From: Clostridia bacterium
GTDB taxonomy: Bacteria; Bacillota; Clostridia; Oscillospirales; Acutalibacteraceae
Assembly (NCBI GenBank): GCA_900768035.1
Contig: CAAGBH010000092.1
Location: forward strand, 1 to 16,905
Direction: 5' to 3'
Length of the DNA stretch: 16,905 bases
Positions within the stretch are counted from its first letter, which is position 1; every line of letters starts with the position of its first letter. Shown here piece by piece: positions 1-5,804 of this stretch. The notes beneath the pieces are model-generated. The model did no database searches, had not been told where the DNA came from, and saw nothing but the letters and a program-made list of their open reading frames with translations. The translations under genes were made by a program, and so were the position numbers.

Positions 1-19
1 ACGTGTGCTCTTCCGATCT
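1..19. other. Illumina TruSeq adapter remnant at contig end
   Basis: ACGTGTGCTCTTCCGATCT is the 3' end of the standard TruSeq read-2 adapter as I know it. It is a sequencing artefact, not genomic DNA. It supplies the GTG and the first residues (MCSSD) of the apparent reading frame running into feoB, so that start codon is not biological. Genomic sequence begins at about position 20. Confidence 0.93.
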
Positions 20-1685
20 ACAGCTTTTAGAATTGGGAATACCGGTAGTTGTGGCCCTTAATAAGGCAGATATAAACAAAAAAAAGGAAACGGTTATTGA
101 TGCCAAGGCTTTGAGCGAGAAGCTTGGATGCCCTGTAATTGATACGGTTTCCACATCTGCTAAGGGACTAAAGGATGTGATAAAGACAGCTGCCCTGTCT
201 GCCGGAAAAACACAGACACCTCCATATGTTCAGGGGGATATTGACCTTACTGATAAAAAGTCGGTTGAAGAGGCAGATAGAAAACGTTTTGATTTTGTAA
301 ACAGAATTGTAGCTGAGGTTGAAGTCAGAAAGGTTCTTACAAAGGAAAAGAATTTTCAAGATAAAGTTGATGCAGTACTTACTAATAAATGGATAGGTAT
401 TCCCATTTTTGCCCTTGTAATGTATCTTGTTTTTTGGATTTCTCAGGCAGGCCCGGGAGTGTGGATTGCGGATTGGTTAGTTGGTTGGCTTGAAGTAGCG
501 CAGGAAGCTGTCGGTACTCTGATAGAAAATGCTTCTCCGATTTTGCAGGCTATATTGGTGGATGGTATGATAGGCGGCTTTATAGCTGTTATCGGATTTT
601 TGCCTTTGGTTATGATAATGTATTTTCTCATAGCTCTTTTAGAGGATTGCGGTTATATGGCTCGTGCTTCTGTGGTGCTTGATCCGATATTTAAAAAGGT
701 TGGTCTTTCGGGAAAATCGGTTATTCCGTTTGTTATCACAATCGGTTGCGCTGTGCCAGGCATTATGGCAAGCCGTACCATCCGCAACGAGCGTGAGCGC
801 CGAGCCACCGCAATGCTTGCACCTTTCATTCCTTGCGGTGCAAAAATACCTGTAATTTCCCTTTTTGCAGGTGTGTTTTTTGATAAAGCAGGCTGGGTAA
901 GTACTTTAATGTACCTTTCGGGTATTGTTCTCATTTTCCTTTGCGCCTTGCTTATAAATAAAATCACAGGCTATAAGGCAAGAAAATCTTTCTTTATTAT
1001 CGAACTTCCCGAATATAAAGCCCCGTCTATTTCAAGAGCCTTTATGTCAATGTGTTCAAGAGGTTGGGCTTATATTGTAAAAGCCGCTACGATTATTCTG
1101 CTTTGTAACACCGCAGTACAAATTATGCAAACTTTCAACTGGCAGTTTACTGTGGCGCAAACCGCAGATTCTTCAATTTTAGCATCTATCGCAGGCCCGT
1201 TTGCGTATATTCTTTTCCCGGTTGTCGGCATACTTTCGTGGCAACTCGCCGCCGCCGCAATCACAGGGTTTATTGCAAAGGAAAATGTTGTTGGCACTTT
1301 GGCAGTCTGCTTTTCAATAACAAATTTCATCGATACCGAAGAATTAGCGCTTATAGGCGGTGCTAACGAAGTTGCCGTTATTATGGGCTTAACAAAAGCC
1401 TCCGCCTTGGCTTATCTTATGTTTAATCTTTTCACACCTCCCTGCTTTGCCGCTATTGGCGCTATGAACGCTGAAATGAAGAGCGCAAAATGGCTTTGGG
1501 GCGGTATCGCTCTCCAACTCGGCGTCGGTTTCACAGTAGGTTATTTGGTATTCCAAATCGGCACGCTAATCACAACTAAAACTTTCGGCAACGGATTTTT
1601 ATCAGGTCTTATAGCCATTGCGGTTATGCTGGCGATTATAATAACTATTTGCATTAAAAACGAAAAAACCGCATCTCATTCTTAA
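20..1685 (+). CDS. feoB: Ferrous iron transporter FeoB, 5'-truncated
   Basis: FeoB is the inner-membrane Fe(II) permease with a cytoplasmic GTPase domain at its N-terminus. About 555 residues remain. The fragment enters the G domain just before the G4 motif (LNKAD, nt 57-71), and a G5-like STSAKG follows (about nt 153-170). After the GDI-like helical linker comes the polytopic membrane domain. It carries the two Gate motifs with their conserved cysteines: GCAVPG followed by PFIPCGAKIP in the first repeat, and FTPPCFAAIGAMNAEM near nt 1428-1475. The P-loop, G2 and G3 lie beyond the contig end. Full-length FeoB is usually 650-800 residues, so roughly 100 or more are missing. feoA usually lies upstream and cannot be seen. 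The stop is 13 nt before the small FeoB-associated gene, with which it is probably co-transcribed. The product is certain; the start is absent because of the contig break. Confidence 0.97.
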
Positions 1686-1698
1686 TAACGGAGTATAT

Positions 1699-1845
1699 AT
1701 GGAAAACTTTATCGTAATTATAATTTTAGTTGTAATTGTCACGCTTGCCACTTTATATATTTATAAACAAAAGAAAAAAGGCAACAAATGTATCGGCTGT
1801 CCGCACCAAAAAGAGTGCCACTCAAAACACCGTTGCAACAAATAA
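1699..1845 (+). CDS. FeoB-associated Cys-rich membrane protein
   Basis: This is a 48-residue protein in the position and form of the FeoB-associated Cys-rich membrane protein family (Pfam FeoB_associated). Residues 4-22 form one hydrophobic helix, followed by a basic stretch (KQKKKGNK) and a short C-terminal tail with four cysteines in the pattern C31-x2-C34-x5-C40-x5-C46, plus three histidines. The tail probably lies on the cytoplasmic side, given the positive residues after the helix, and could hold a metal ion. A CGGAG ribosome binding site sits 5 nt before the ATG, and feoB ends 13 nt upstream. A strong terminator begins 6 nt after the stop, so this is the last gene of the feo operon. Family members are thought to assist FeoB in Firmicutes, but their biochemical role is not established. 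Confidence 0.9.
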   Translation: MENFIVIIILVVIVTLATLYIYKQKKKGNKCIGCPHQKECHSKHRCNK

Positions 1846-1850
1846 GAAAA

Positions 1851-1892
1851 AGAAATGTCAATCTTTCAAAAAAAGATTGACATTTCTCTTTT
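1851..1892 (+). terminator. Rho-independent terminator of the feo operon
   Basis: A perfect 16-bp stem (arms 1851-1866 and 1872-1887) with a 5-nt loop is followed by TCTTTT. It lies directly behind the Cys-rich FeoB partner and closes the feo transcript. Confidence 0.9.
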
Positions 1893-1934
1893 AAAAATAT
1901 ATAATTATATGGCTATCTAAAATCACTGTTTTTG

Positions 1935-1961
1935 ATTTCGAGGTGTGGCTCAGTTTGGTAG
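1935..1961 (+). pseudogene. Duplicated 5' fragment of the tRNA-Pro gene
   Basis: These 27 nt are identical to 2125-2151. They comprise 4 nt of 5' flank plus the first 23 nt of tRNA-Pro: acceptor strand, D stem and D loop. Identity stops after GGTAG. The following bases cannot form the anticodon, T or 3' acceptor arms, so this is a broken copy and not a tRNA. The spacing between the two copies is 190 bp. It may be a recombination footprint or a small repeat that carries a tRNA start. An assembly artefact is also possible in a short-read contig. Confidence 0.75.
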
Positions 1962-2090
1962 CGTTGAGTTTGACCGCTTCCTGTGGAAGATTAAGGGAAA
2001 ACGAAACGGCGCAGCGGTCGAAATGCGAGATACGGCAGTATCGAGTCTTCGGGCACCGCAAGAGTAAGCGGAGTAGCAGCGCGGACAAAT
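1962..2090. other. GC-richer segment with several small inverted repeats, function unknown
   Basis: Directly after the tRNA fragment there are about 130 bp visibly richer in G and C than the flanks. The segment can fold into small hairpins: an outer GACCG/CGGTC pairing (1972-1976 with 2015-2019) enclosing CTTCC-TGT-GGAAG (1977-1989), then GATAC-GGCA-GTATC (2029-2042), then CCGC/GCGG (2056-2059 with 2068-2071). No terminator T-run follows. A plus-strand frame is open from about 1936 to 2064 but has no ribosome binding site. It could be a structured RNA, part of a dispersed repeat, or debris of an inserted element. I do not recognise it. Confidence 0.4.
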
Positions 2091-2128
2091 CAGAAACATC
2101 AATACTAAAAACTTAATATATCTTATTT

Positions 2129-2205
2129 CGAGGTGTGGCTCAGTTTGGTAGAGCGCTGCGTTCGGGACGCAGAGGCCGCAGGTTCAAGTCCTGTCACCTC
2201 GACCA
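2129..2205 (+). tRNA. tRNA-Pro (anticodon CGG), CCA encoded
   Basis: A complete 77-nt cloverleaf. The acceptor stem pairs CGAGGTG with CACCTCG (2129-2135 with 2195-2201), followed by A and an encoded CCA. The D arm contains GGCTCAGTTTGGTAGAGC. The anticodon stem CTGCG/CGCAG encloses the loop TTCGGGA with anticodon CGG. The T arm contains GGTTCAAGTCC. It decodes proline CCG codons. It is followed at once by a terminator, so it is a single-gene transcription unit. Confidence 0.97.
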
Positions 2206-2206
2206 T

Positions 2207-2258
2207 ATCGAGTGTTCATAACCAACTTGAATGTTGGAAATGAGCACTCGATTTTTTT
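2207..2258 (+). terminator. Terminator of tRNA-Pro
   Basis: The stem ATCGAGTG/CACTCGAT (2207-2214 with 2245-2252) has an inner CCAAC/GTTGG pairing and ends in a run of seven T. It lies 1 nt after the CCA end of the tRNA gene. Confidence 0.88.
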
Positions 2259-2269
2259 GTTTTCATTTT

Positions 2270-2294
2270 GAGTAGGTTTACCCCTACTCTTTTT
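2270..2294 (+). terminator. Second terminator-like hairpin
   Basis: A 7-bp stem GAGTAGG/CCTACTC (2270-2276 with 2283-2289), a 6-nt loop and five T. It may be a backup terminator behind the tRNA-Pro terminator 12 nt upstream. Confidence 0.5.
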
Positions 2295-2319
2295 ATCACA
2301 CACTTTTCTCAAAGTGCGT

Positions 2320-2364
2320 AACCCACTATGACACTTTTACGCTGTGCAAAGATGTCAGTGGGTT
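2320..2364. repeat. Imperfect inverted repeat
   Basis: AACCCAC at 2320-2326 pairs with GTGGGTT at 2358-2364. After a 2-nt bulge TGACA (2329-2333) pairs with TGTCA (2353-2357). No clear T-run follows on either strand. It is one of several hairpins between the tRNA gene and the membrane protein gene. Confidence 0.5.
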
Positions 2365-2370
2365 TATCTG

Positions 2371-2408
2371 AAAAATAAAGAAGGCGATGATTAATCACCG
2401 TCTTCTTT
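2371..2408 (-). terminator. Terminator of the small membrane protein gene
   Basis: An imperfect stem, arms AAAGAAG and CTTCTTT, spans 2377-2408 with two non-Watson-Crick positions and a TTAA-centred tip. Read on the minus strand it ends in TTTATTTTT and sits 25 nt past the stop of the minus-strand gene. Confidence 0.7.
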
Positions 2409-2433
2409 ATGTAAATAACCGGTTACTATGGTT

Positions 2434-2841
2434 TTAAAATTCTACCTCATAGGCTCGATTCTTTATACGACCCTTTAAACCAAATATTATAATATTTGGT
2501 ATTACAAATAAAGCCCCAATTAACAATTCCAAGGGAAAAAACAAAGTCATAAGCACAACAGGTGCTGCAGGCCAATGGGATAATCTTAAAGCCTCTTTTA
2601 TGATTCTGATAGTAAGGAAAACATTAACAATACCACCTATGAATAAGGAAGTAGTTGCGGCGTTTAGCAAACATTCTAACGGTGTTTCAGGTATTATTTC
2701 AACATCGTTAATTGTAGTTTCACTTATTGGATGACCCAACATGGACGCAGCAAACTCTAATACGAAAAGACCTACAAATACACACAGCAATATAATAAAG
2801 AATTTTTTATACATATTTACAGGTACGCGTGACAATTTCAT
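2434..2841 (-). CDS. Small polytopic membrane protein, unknown function
   Basis: This 135-residue protein is unfamiliar to me. It is strongly hydrophobic, with an N-terminal membrane helix at about residues 12-34. A polar loop at about 36-50 is followed by further hydrophobic segments at about 54-75 and 90-120, and the C-terminal tail is basic (KGRIKNRAYEVEF). No catalytic motif is visible. The ATG is supported by GAGGTGG 4 nt upstream; a start at residue 10 would have no comparable site. A good sigma-A promoter lies just before it and a hairpin terminator just after, so it is a single-gene unit. A 15-nt inverted repeat (2212-2226 and 2924-2938) brackets the gene and its control sites. Real gene: fairly sure. 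Function: unknown. Confidence 0.75.
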   Translation of the reverse strand: MKLSRVPVNMYKKFFIILLCVFVGLFVLEFAASMLGHPISETTINDVEIIPETPLECLLNAATTSLFIGGIVNVFLTIRIIKEALRLSHWPAAPVVLMTLFFPLELLIGALFVIPNIIIFGLKGRIKNRAYEVEF

Positions 2842-2858
2842 AAAACCACCTCAATAAT

Positions 2859-2887
2859 AGTATATCATATTCTAAATAGGTTTTCAA
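2859..2887 (-). promoter_or_regulatory. Promoter of the small membrane protein gene
   Basis: On the minus strand TTGAAA (2882-2887), a 17-nt spacer and TATACT (2859-2864). The predicted start of transcription falls almost at the ribosome binding site, giving a very short leader. Confidence 0.7.
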
Positions 2888-2891
2888 CTGC

Positions 2892-2920
2892 TTGACACCT
2901 ATATTCCATATGTTTTTTAT
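2892..2920 (+). promoter_or_regulatory. Possible plus-strand promoter of a short transcript
   Basis: TTGACA (2892-2897) is a perfect -35 box. The hexamer 17 nt further on is TTTTAT (2915-2920), only four of six matches to TATAAT. The only thing downstream on this strand is the terminator-like hairpin at 2956-2999, so any transcript would be roughly 75 nt. Confidence 0.3.
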
Positions 2921-2955
2921 GAGGTTGGTTATGAACACCCGCACCAAACACGAAT

Positions 2956-2999
2956 AATCCGAACCTCCGTCTAATAGGCGGTGGGTTCGGATTTTCTCT
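2956..2999. terminator. Terminator-like hairpin between converging units
   Basis: AATCCGAACC (2956-2965) pairs with GGTTCGGATT (2984-2993), with an extended imperfect upper stem. On the plus strand TTCTCTT follows. On the minus strand it lies about 30 nt beyond the nitroreductase stop, with the weaker run ATTATTC. It could end the nitroreductase transcript, or a short plus-strand RNA, or both. Confidence 0.65.
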
Positions 3000-3024
3000 T
3001 TAGATAACCTATCCCAAATTCAAC

Positions 3025-3543
3025 TCAAAAACTTTCATATAATACAGTCTCATCTATCGGACGGAATTCAAAATGAAGGTCAAGCGGTTTTGCATCATCC
3101 GACGGATAGCCCATCACAAGCAATGCAATAGGCTCAATATTTTTTGGGATATTAAATTTCTCTCGCATTAAACAAGGGTCGAAATGCATAACCCAACACG
3201 AGCCAACCCCTTCGTTCCGAGCGGCGAGCATCATATACGTCGTGACGATTGAAGCATCTATCGGCGAAGATAACGCACCGTCATACTTGCGCTTGTAACT
3301 CTCCTCTTTGTTATGGCAGACGAGCATTGCCGTCGGCGCACCGAAATGACACTTTGTGCATTCCCTTAATTTTGCAATAGACTCATCAGTATTAAGCACA
3401 AGTATTCTCTGGGGCTGATAGTTGCAACCCGTCGGTGCTTTGTGACCTGCTTGAAGAATTTTATCAATAATCTCTTTCGGTAAATGTTCGGGCTTAAATT
3501 TTCTTACCGAATATCTTTCAGTAATGAGTTTTTCAAATTCCAT
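3025..3543 (-). CDS. Nitroreductase family FMN-dependent oxidoreductase
   Basis: A 172-residue flavoenzyme of the nitroreductase superfamily, reducing nitro or quinone-type substrates with NAD(P)H and working as a dimer in the cytoplasm. The FMN-binding signature RYSVRKF is at residues 10-16, the APTGCNYQPQ motif at 36-45, and the GVGSCWV segment plus the ALLVMGYP strand towards the C-terminus (112-118 and 140-147). It is somewhat shorter than typical members (190-220). The frame is open back to 3630, but the ATG at 3543 is chosen for two reasons: GAGGGAG lies 5 nt upstream, and the promoter lies between 3543 and 3630, which makes any earlier start impossible. It is divergent from bioY. Its physiological substrate cannot be read from the sequence. 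Confidence 0.9.
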   Translation of the reverse strand: MEFEKLITERYSVRKFKPEHLPKEIIDKILQAGHKAPTGCNYQPQRILVLNTDESIAKLRECTKCHFGAPTAMLVCHNKEESYKRKYDGALSSPIDASIVTTYMMLAARNEGVGSCWVMHFDPCLMREKFNIPKNIEPIALLVMGYPSDDAKPLDLHFEFRPIDETVLYESF

Positions 3544-3571
3544 AAATACTCCCTCAAATATAATATACCTA

Positions 3572-3600
3572 ATTATAACACACGAACAGGCAATAGTCAA
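3572..3600 (-). promoter_or_regulatory. Promoter of the nitroreductase gene
   Basis: On the minus strand TTGACT (3595-3600), a 17-nt spacer and a perfect TATAAT (3572-3577). Transcription should start near 3565, which fixes the ATG at 3543 as the translation start. Confidence 0.85.
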
Positions 3601-3614
3601 AATATGATTAAGGC

Positions 3615-3643
3615 TTGCTTTTCCAAGCAAAAAATCATATAAT
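3615..3643 (+). promoter_or_regulatory. Probable promoter of bioY
   Basis: TTGCTT (3615-3620), a 17-nt spacer and a perfect TATAAT (3638-3643), about 58 nt before the bioY ATG. A short inverted repeat, GCTTG/CAAGC, overlaps the -35 region and spacer (3614-3628). I see no clear match to a BirA operator. Confidence 0.5.
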
Positions 3644-3700
3644 TATTTTACATTCGTGATTCTCTGGTCTTTATAAATCTCATTGCAAAAGGAAATTAAA

Positions 3701-4219
3701 ATGCAAAAGAATAAAAATATTTGGTTGATTTTTTCTTCACTTTTTACCGCTCTCATTTGTATTTTTTCGCAAATATCCATCCCAACACCCATAATGCCTA
3801 TAACATTGCAGACCTTTGCAATATCGCTGTTGGGTTTCACCCTGCCGATTAAATATTCTCTTTTTTCCGTTTTGGCATATATTCTTTTAGGCGGTATCGG
3901 TGTTCCTGTTTTTTCAAACTTTTCGGGCGGATTTCACCACCTTGTAGGGCAAAACGGCGGTTTTATTTTTGGTTTTATTGTTTTAAGCCTTTTTTGTTCT
4001 ATATCTGCAAAATTCGAAACCGATTTCAAGCGCTTATGCTTTGGCTTTTTAGGAATTATCATAATGACCGTTTGCGGTATTTTTTATTTTTGTTTTTTCA
4101 CCCATACGAAAATTTTAAGTTTAGTTAATTTAATTTTTGTTTTTATGTTTTTAAAAGATATTTTCCTTTGTTTTTTAGCATACTTTATTTCAAAATACAT
4201 CAAAAAAAGGACTTCGTAG
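3701..4219 (+). CDS. bioY: BioY-type biotin ECF transporter S component
   Basis: A 172-residue, very hydrophobic protein of the BioY family, the membrane substrate-binding component of energy-coupling-factor biotin transporters. Visible family signatures are IPTPIMPITLQTF (residues 27-39) and the long conserved loop LGGIGVPVF-SNFSGGFHHLVGQNGGFIFGF (63-92) that lines the biotin site. About six membrane helices can be drawn. The ATG at 3701 is preceded by AAAGGA at 7-8 nt; the upstream in-frame TTG at 3683 has no such site and would only add six residues. No EcfA or EcfT genes are nearby, so it would rely on a shared energising module elsewhere, or act alone as some BioY proteins do. It is divergent from the nitroreductase and is followed by an exported protein gene after 41 nt. 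Confidence 0.9.
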   Translation: MQKNKNIWLIFSSLFTALICIFSQISIPTPIMPITLQTFAISLLGFTLPIKYSLFSVLAYILLGGIGVPVFSNFSGGFHHLVGQNGGFIFGFIVLSLFCSISAKFETDFKRLCFGFLGIIIMTVCGIFYFCFFTHTKILSLVNLIFVFMFLKDIFLCFLAYFISKYIKKRTS

Positions 4220-4260
4220 GCTAACTACACCATACTAATCGATTAATTCTGGAGGTTTTT

Positions 4261-4872
4261 ATGAAAAAGAAAATTTTTATAGTATTAATATTTGTGGAAG
4301 TTATTGTTGTATATGGCATTTTTGGAGCATTTGGAATTGTTTCTCTGCCAAAGTTTATTACCGAAACATTTAGCCAGACCAATAAAGAACCTACTGATAT
4401 TGAGCGGATTTCTACCATAATTCAGAAAGAACATCCAACTGAACTGATTTTACTTGGAGAAGATATCACATTTGAAACGGGCATACCTGTAAGAAAAATC
4501 TCTTGTGTCACGGATGATTTGCTGAAAAGAGGCACAAATTATGAGCATACATTTTTTATTATCAATGATTTGAAAGATGATGTGCAACTAACGGAAGAAG
4601 AGATTGATTTGCTTGCGGAAAAGATATCTCAACCGAATTTCTGCCTTGTATATTTGGGCACCAAATATAATTCATCGTGGAATGAGCCAAATGAACATAT
4701 TACAAACTTGGATGGCAACCTTTCGTGGAGATATTATCAATTAGACGGACAACTGAGACGTTATATCGGAGGGTGGACACAGGACGACCAGAACGTGTCG
4801 AAGGAATATCCATATATGCTTAGCAATTCATTGCTCTATGAAATTGATGCGTATCTTTCAGAAATCAATTGA
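4261..4872 (+). CDS. Membrane-anchored or exported protein, unknown function
   Basis: A 203-residue protein I do not recognise. After MKKK there is a hydrophobic helix at about residues 5-27, either an uncleaved anchor or a signal peptide. There is no lipobox cysteine. The rest is soluble, acidic and mixed alpha/beta in character, with three cysteines, and ends in a Trp/Tyr-rich stretch (SWRYYQLDGQLRRYIGGW, about 164-181). The domain therefore probably lies outside the cytoplasmic membrane. GGAGG sits 5 nt before the ATG. It follows bioY by 41 nt, with no terminator seen between, so readthrough from bioY is possible. A strong terminator follows. No homology-based function can be offered. Confidence 0.8.
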   Translation: MKKKIFIVLIFVEVIVVYGIFGAFGIVSLPKFITETFSQTNKEPTDIERISTIIQKEHPTELILLGEDITFETGIPVRKISCVTDDLLKRGTNYEHTFFIINDLKDDVQLTEEEIDLLAEKISQPNFCLVYLGTKYNSSWNEPNEHITNLDGNLSWRYYQLDGQLRRYIGGWTQDDQNVSKEYPYMLSNSLLYEIDAYLSEIN

Positions 4873-4891
4873 AAATATCCGAGCACTTAAG

Positions 4892-4929
4892 AAACGGAGA
4901 CACTTCGTAAAGAAGTTGTCTCCGTTTTT
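4892..4929 (+). terminator. Terminator after the exported protein gene
   Basis: AAACGGAGACA (4892-4902) pairs with TGTCTCCGTTT (4917-4927). An inner CTTC/GAAG pairing and a one-base bulge are present, and the hairpin ends in a run of five T. Confidence 0.88.
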
Positions 4930-4934
4930 CTATG

Positions 4935-4970
4935 GAAAAAATGACACTTTCAAGAACTGCAAGTGTCATT
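4935..4970 (-). terminator. Minus-strand terminator-like hairpin
   Basis: A perfect 10-bp stem AATGACACTT/AAGTGTCATT (4940-4949 with 4961-4970), followed on the minus strand by six T. It is over 150 nt past the stop of the minus-strand gene ending at 5124, so it may be a second stop for the murD-led operon. Confidence 0.6.
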
Positions 4971-5015
4971 GTGAATTATATACTTTAAAAGTTTACCTAT
5001 CTCAAAACAAAATAA

Positions 5016-5085
5016 CAAGTGATATTTTATTCGCCTATAACCGCCAAAGTCAATATCACTTGCTGTAAGGCGAATAAAACTGGCG
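5016..5085. repeat. Interleaved inverted repeats
   Basis: Three inverted repeats overlap in the order A-B-C-A'-B'-C'. A is CAAGTGATATT (5016-5026) with 5052-5062, 11 bp. B is TTTTATTCGCCT (5025-5036) with 5068-5079, 12 bp. C is CGCCA (5042-5046) with TGGCG (5081-5085). Because the arms interleave rather than nest, A and B stems cannot both form in a simple hairpin; they give either alternative folds or a pseudoknot. No gene covers the stretch. Confidence 0.6.
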
Positions 5086-5123
5086 TTGTATCCTTACGGG
5101 TACAACGCCTAAGAAGTCTTTTT
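5082..5123. terminator. Bidirectional terminator-like hairpin at the end of the murD operon
   Basis: GGCGTTGTA (5082-5090) pairs perfectly with TACAACGCC (5101-5109) around a 10-nt loop. On the plus strand a run of seven T follows after 8 nt. On the minus strand AGTTTTATT follows directly. It lies 15 nt beyond the stop of the last operon gene. Confidence 0.65.
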
Positions 5124-5792
5124 TTATATCAAATATACACCCGACTGTAAAAGCACAAAGCGGTAATCCCCCACCTTTATATACTGTTTTACAGGTTCGG
5201 GGAATTCCTCGCCGTCAAGCACAACATAACTTTCAAGATTAACATTCGTGAGTTTTTGCGAGCCTTGATTGCAGACTGTCACGCTCTGTCCCTCAACAAA
5301 CAAACCTTTCGGTTTATCAAACGGAGACTTGTTACCCCCGATACGAAGTTCCTCACGCATTGTGTTAAGGTTATACCGAAGCATCACATTGCATTCACTA
5401 TAGGAAGCCCACAAAGAATTTTTATAAAGCACAATATCAGATGCTGAATATGTTCGGTAAGTGAGCATACCTTTCCAGATTGCGACCGCATCAGTATCAA
5501 CAAGTTGCGCCATACCGTCACTTGAGAGCAAAAACACCTTTCCGTTAGGCAAAACTATCGACTTTACGGTAATATAATTATCACAGTTTTTTATTACTTC
5601 TTTATAATTATTGCCGAACTTAGTCAGCAAATAGATATTTTTAGCAACATCAGTGAATCTGCCCGTATCAAACGACAACATCTTAAAGGACACAACAATC
5701 TGACTGTCAACTATATCTTTGCAATATGAAAAAATTATTCCGTTTGGAAGAGGTAAAATCTCATACACTTCACCGCTGAAAATTTCTTTCAT
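5124..5792 (-). CDS. Uncharacterised 222-residue protein, possibly beta-propeller-like
   Basis: I do not recognise this protein. It has no signal peptide or membrane helix, so it should be cytoplasmic. The sequence is rich in short beta-strand patterns that repeat loosely every 40-45 residues (for example PNGIIFSY, PNGKVFLLSS, YKNSLWASYS, VEGQSVTVCN, VGDYRFVLLQ). Several segments have hydrophobic strands separated by Asn-Gly or Asp-Gly turns. This resembles an incomplete beta-propeller, but the claim rests on pattern alone. GGGAG lies 7 nt before the ATG, within the 12-nt gap to the stop of the PLP-enzyme gene, so it is the last gene of the murD-led operon. Its role may be tied to that enzyme, but nothing in the sequence proves this. 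Confidence 0.75.
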   Translation of the reverse strand: MKEIFSGEVYEILPLPNGIIFSYCKDIVDSQIVVSFKMLSFDTGRFTDVAKNIYLLTKFGNNYKEVIKNCDNYITVKSIVLPNGKVFLLSSDGMAQLVDTDAVAIWKGMLTYRTYSASDIVLYKNSLWASYSECNVMLRYNLNTMREELRIGGNKSPFDKPKGLFVEGQSVTVCNQGSQKLTNVNLESYVVLDGEEFPEPVKQYIKVGDYRFVLLQSGVYLI

Positions 5793-5804
5793 ATTTTCAC
5801 TCCC

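Noticed and set aside
3..19. GTG start at position 3 for FeoB
   Set aside because: These bases are adapter; the FeoB homology begins right after them, in the middle of the G domain.
1936..2067. Plus-strand open frame through the tRNA fragment and the GC-richer segment
   Set aside because: The frame has no start codon near its head, no ribosome binding site, and begins inside tRNA sequence.
1891..2088. 65-codon minus-strand frame across the tRNA fragment
   Set aside because: It overlaps the terminator and tRNA fragment, and its last codons run into AT-rich sequence. I see no credible ribosome binding site, and the region looks like structured non-coding DNA.
2931..2957. Eight-codon frame (MNTRTKHE) after GAGGTTGG, a possible leader peptide
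   Set aside because: There is no downstream plus-strand gene to attenuate, and the codons show no regulatory amino-acid run.
1893..3024. Mobile element with transposase or integrase next to tRNA-Pro
   Set aside because: No recombinase-like frame exists in the region; only repeats are seen, so no element is called.
3544..3630. Longer nitroreductase start at 3630
   Set aside because: A TTGACT-17-TATAAT promoter lies between this start and the ATG at 3543, and the extra residues do not resemble the family.
4838..5068. 76-codon plus-strand frame at the end of the exported protein gene
   Set aside because: It starts inside the previous gene and runs through a terminator and several hairpins, with no ribosome binding site.
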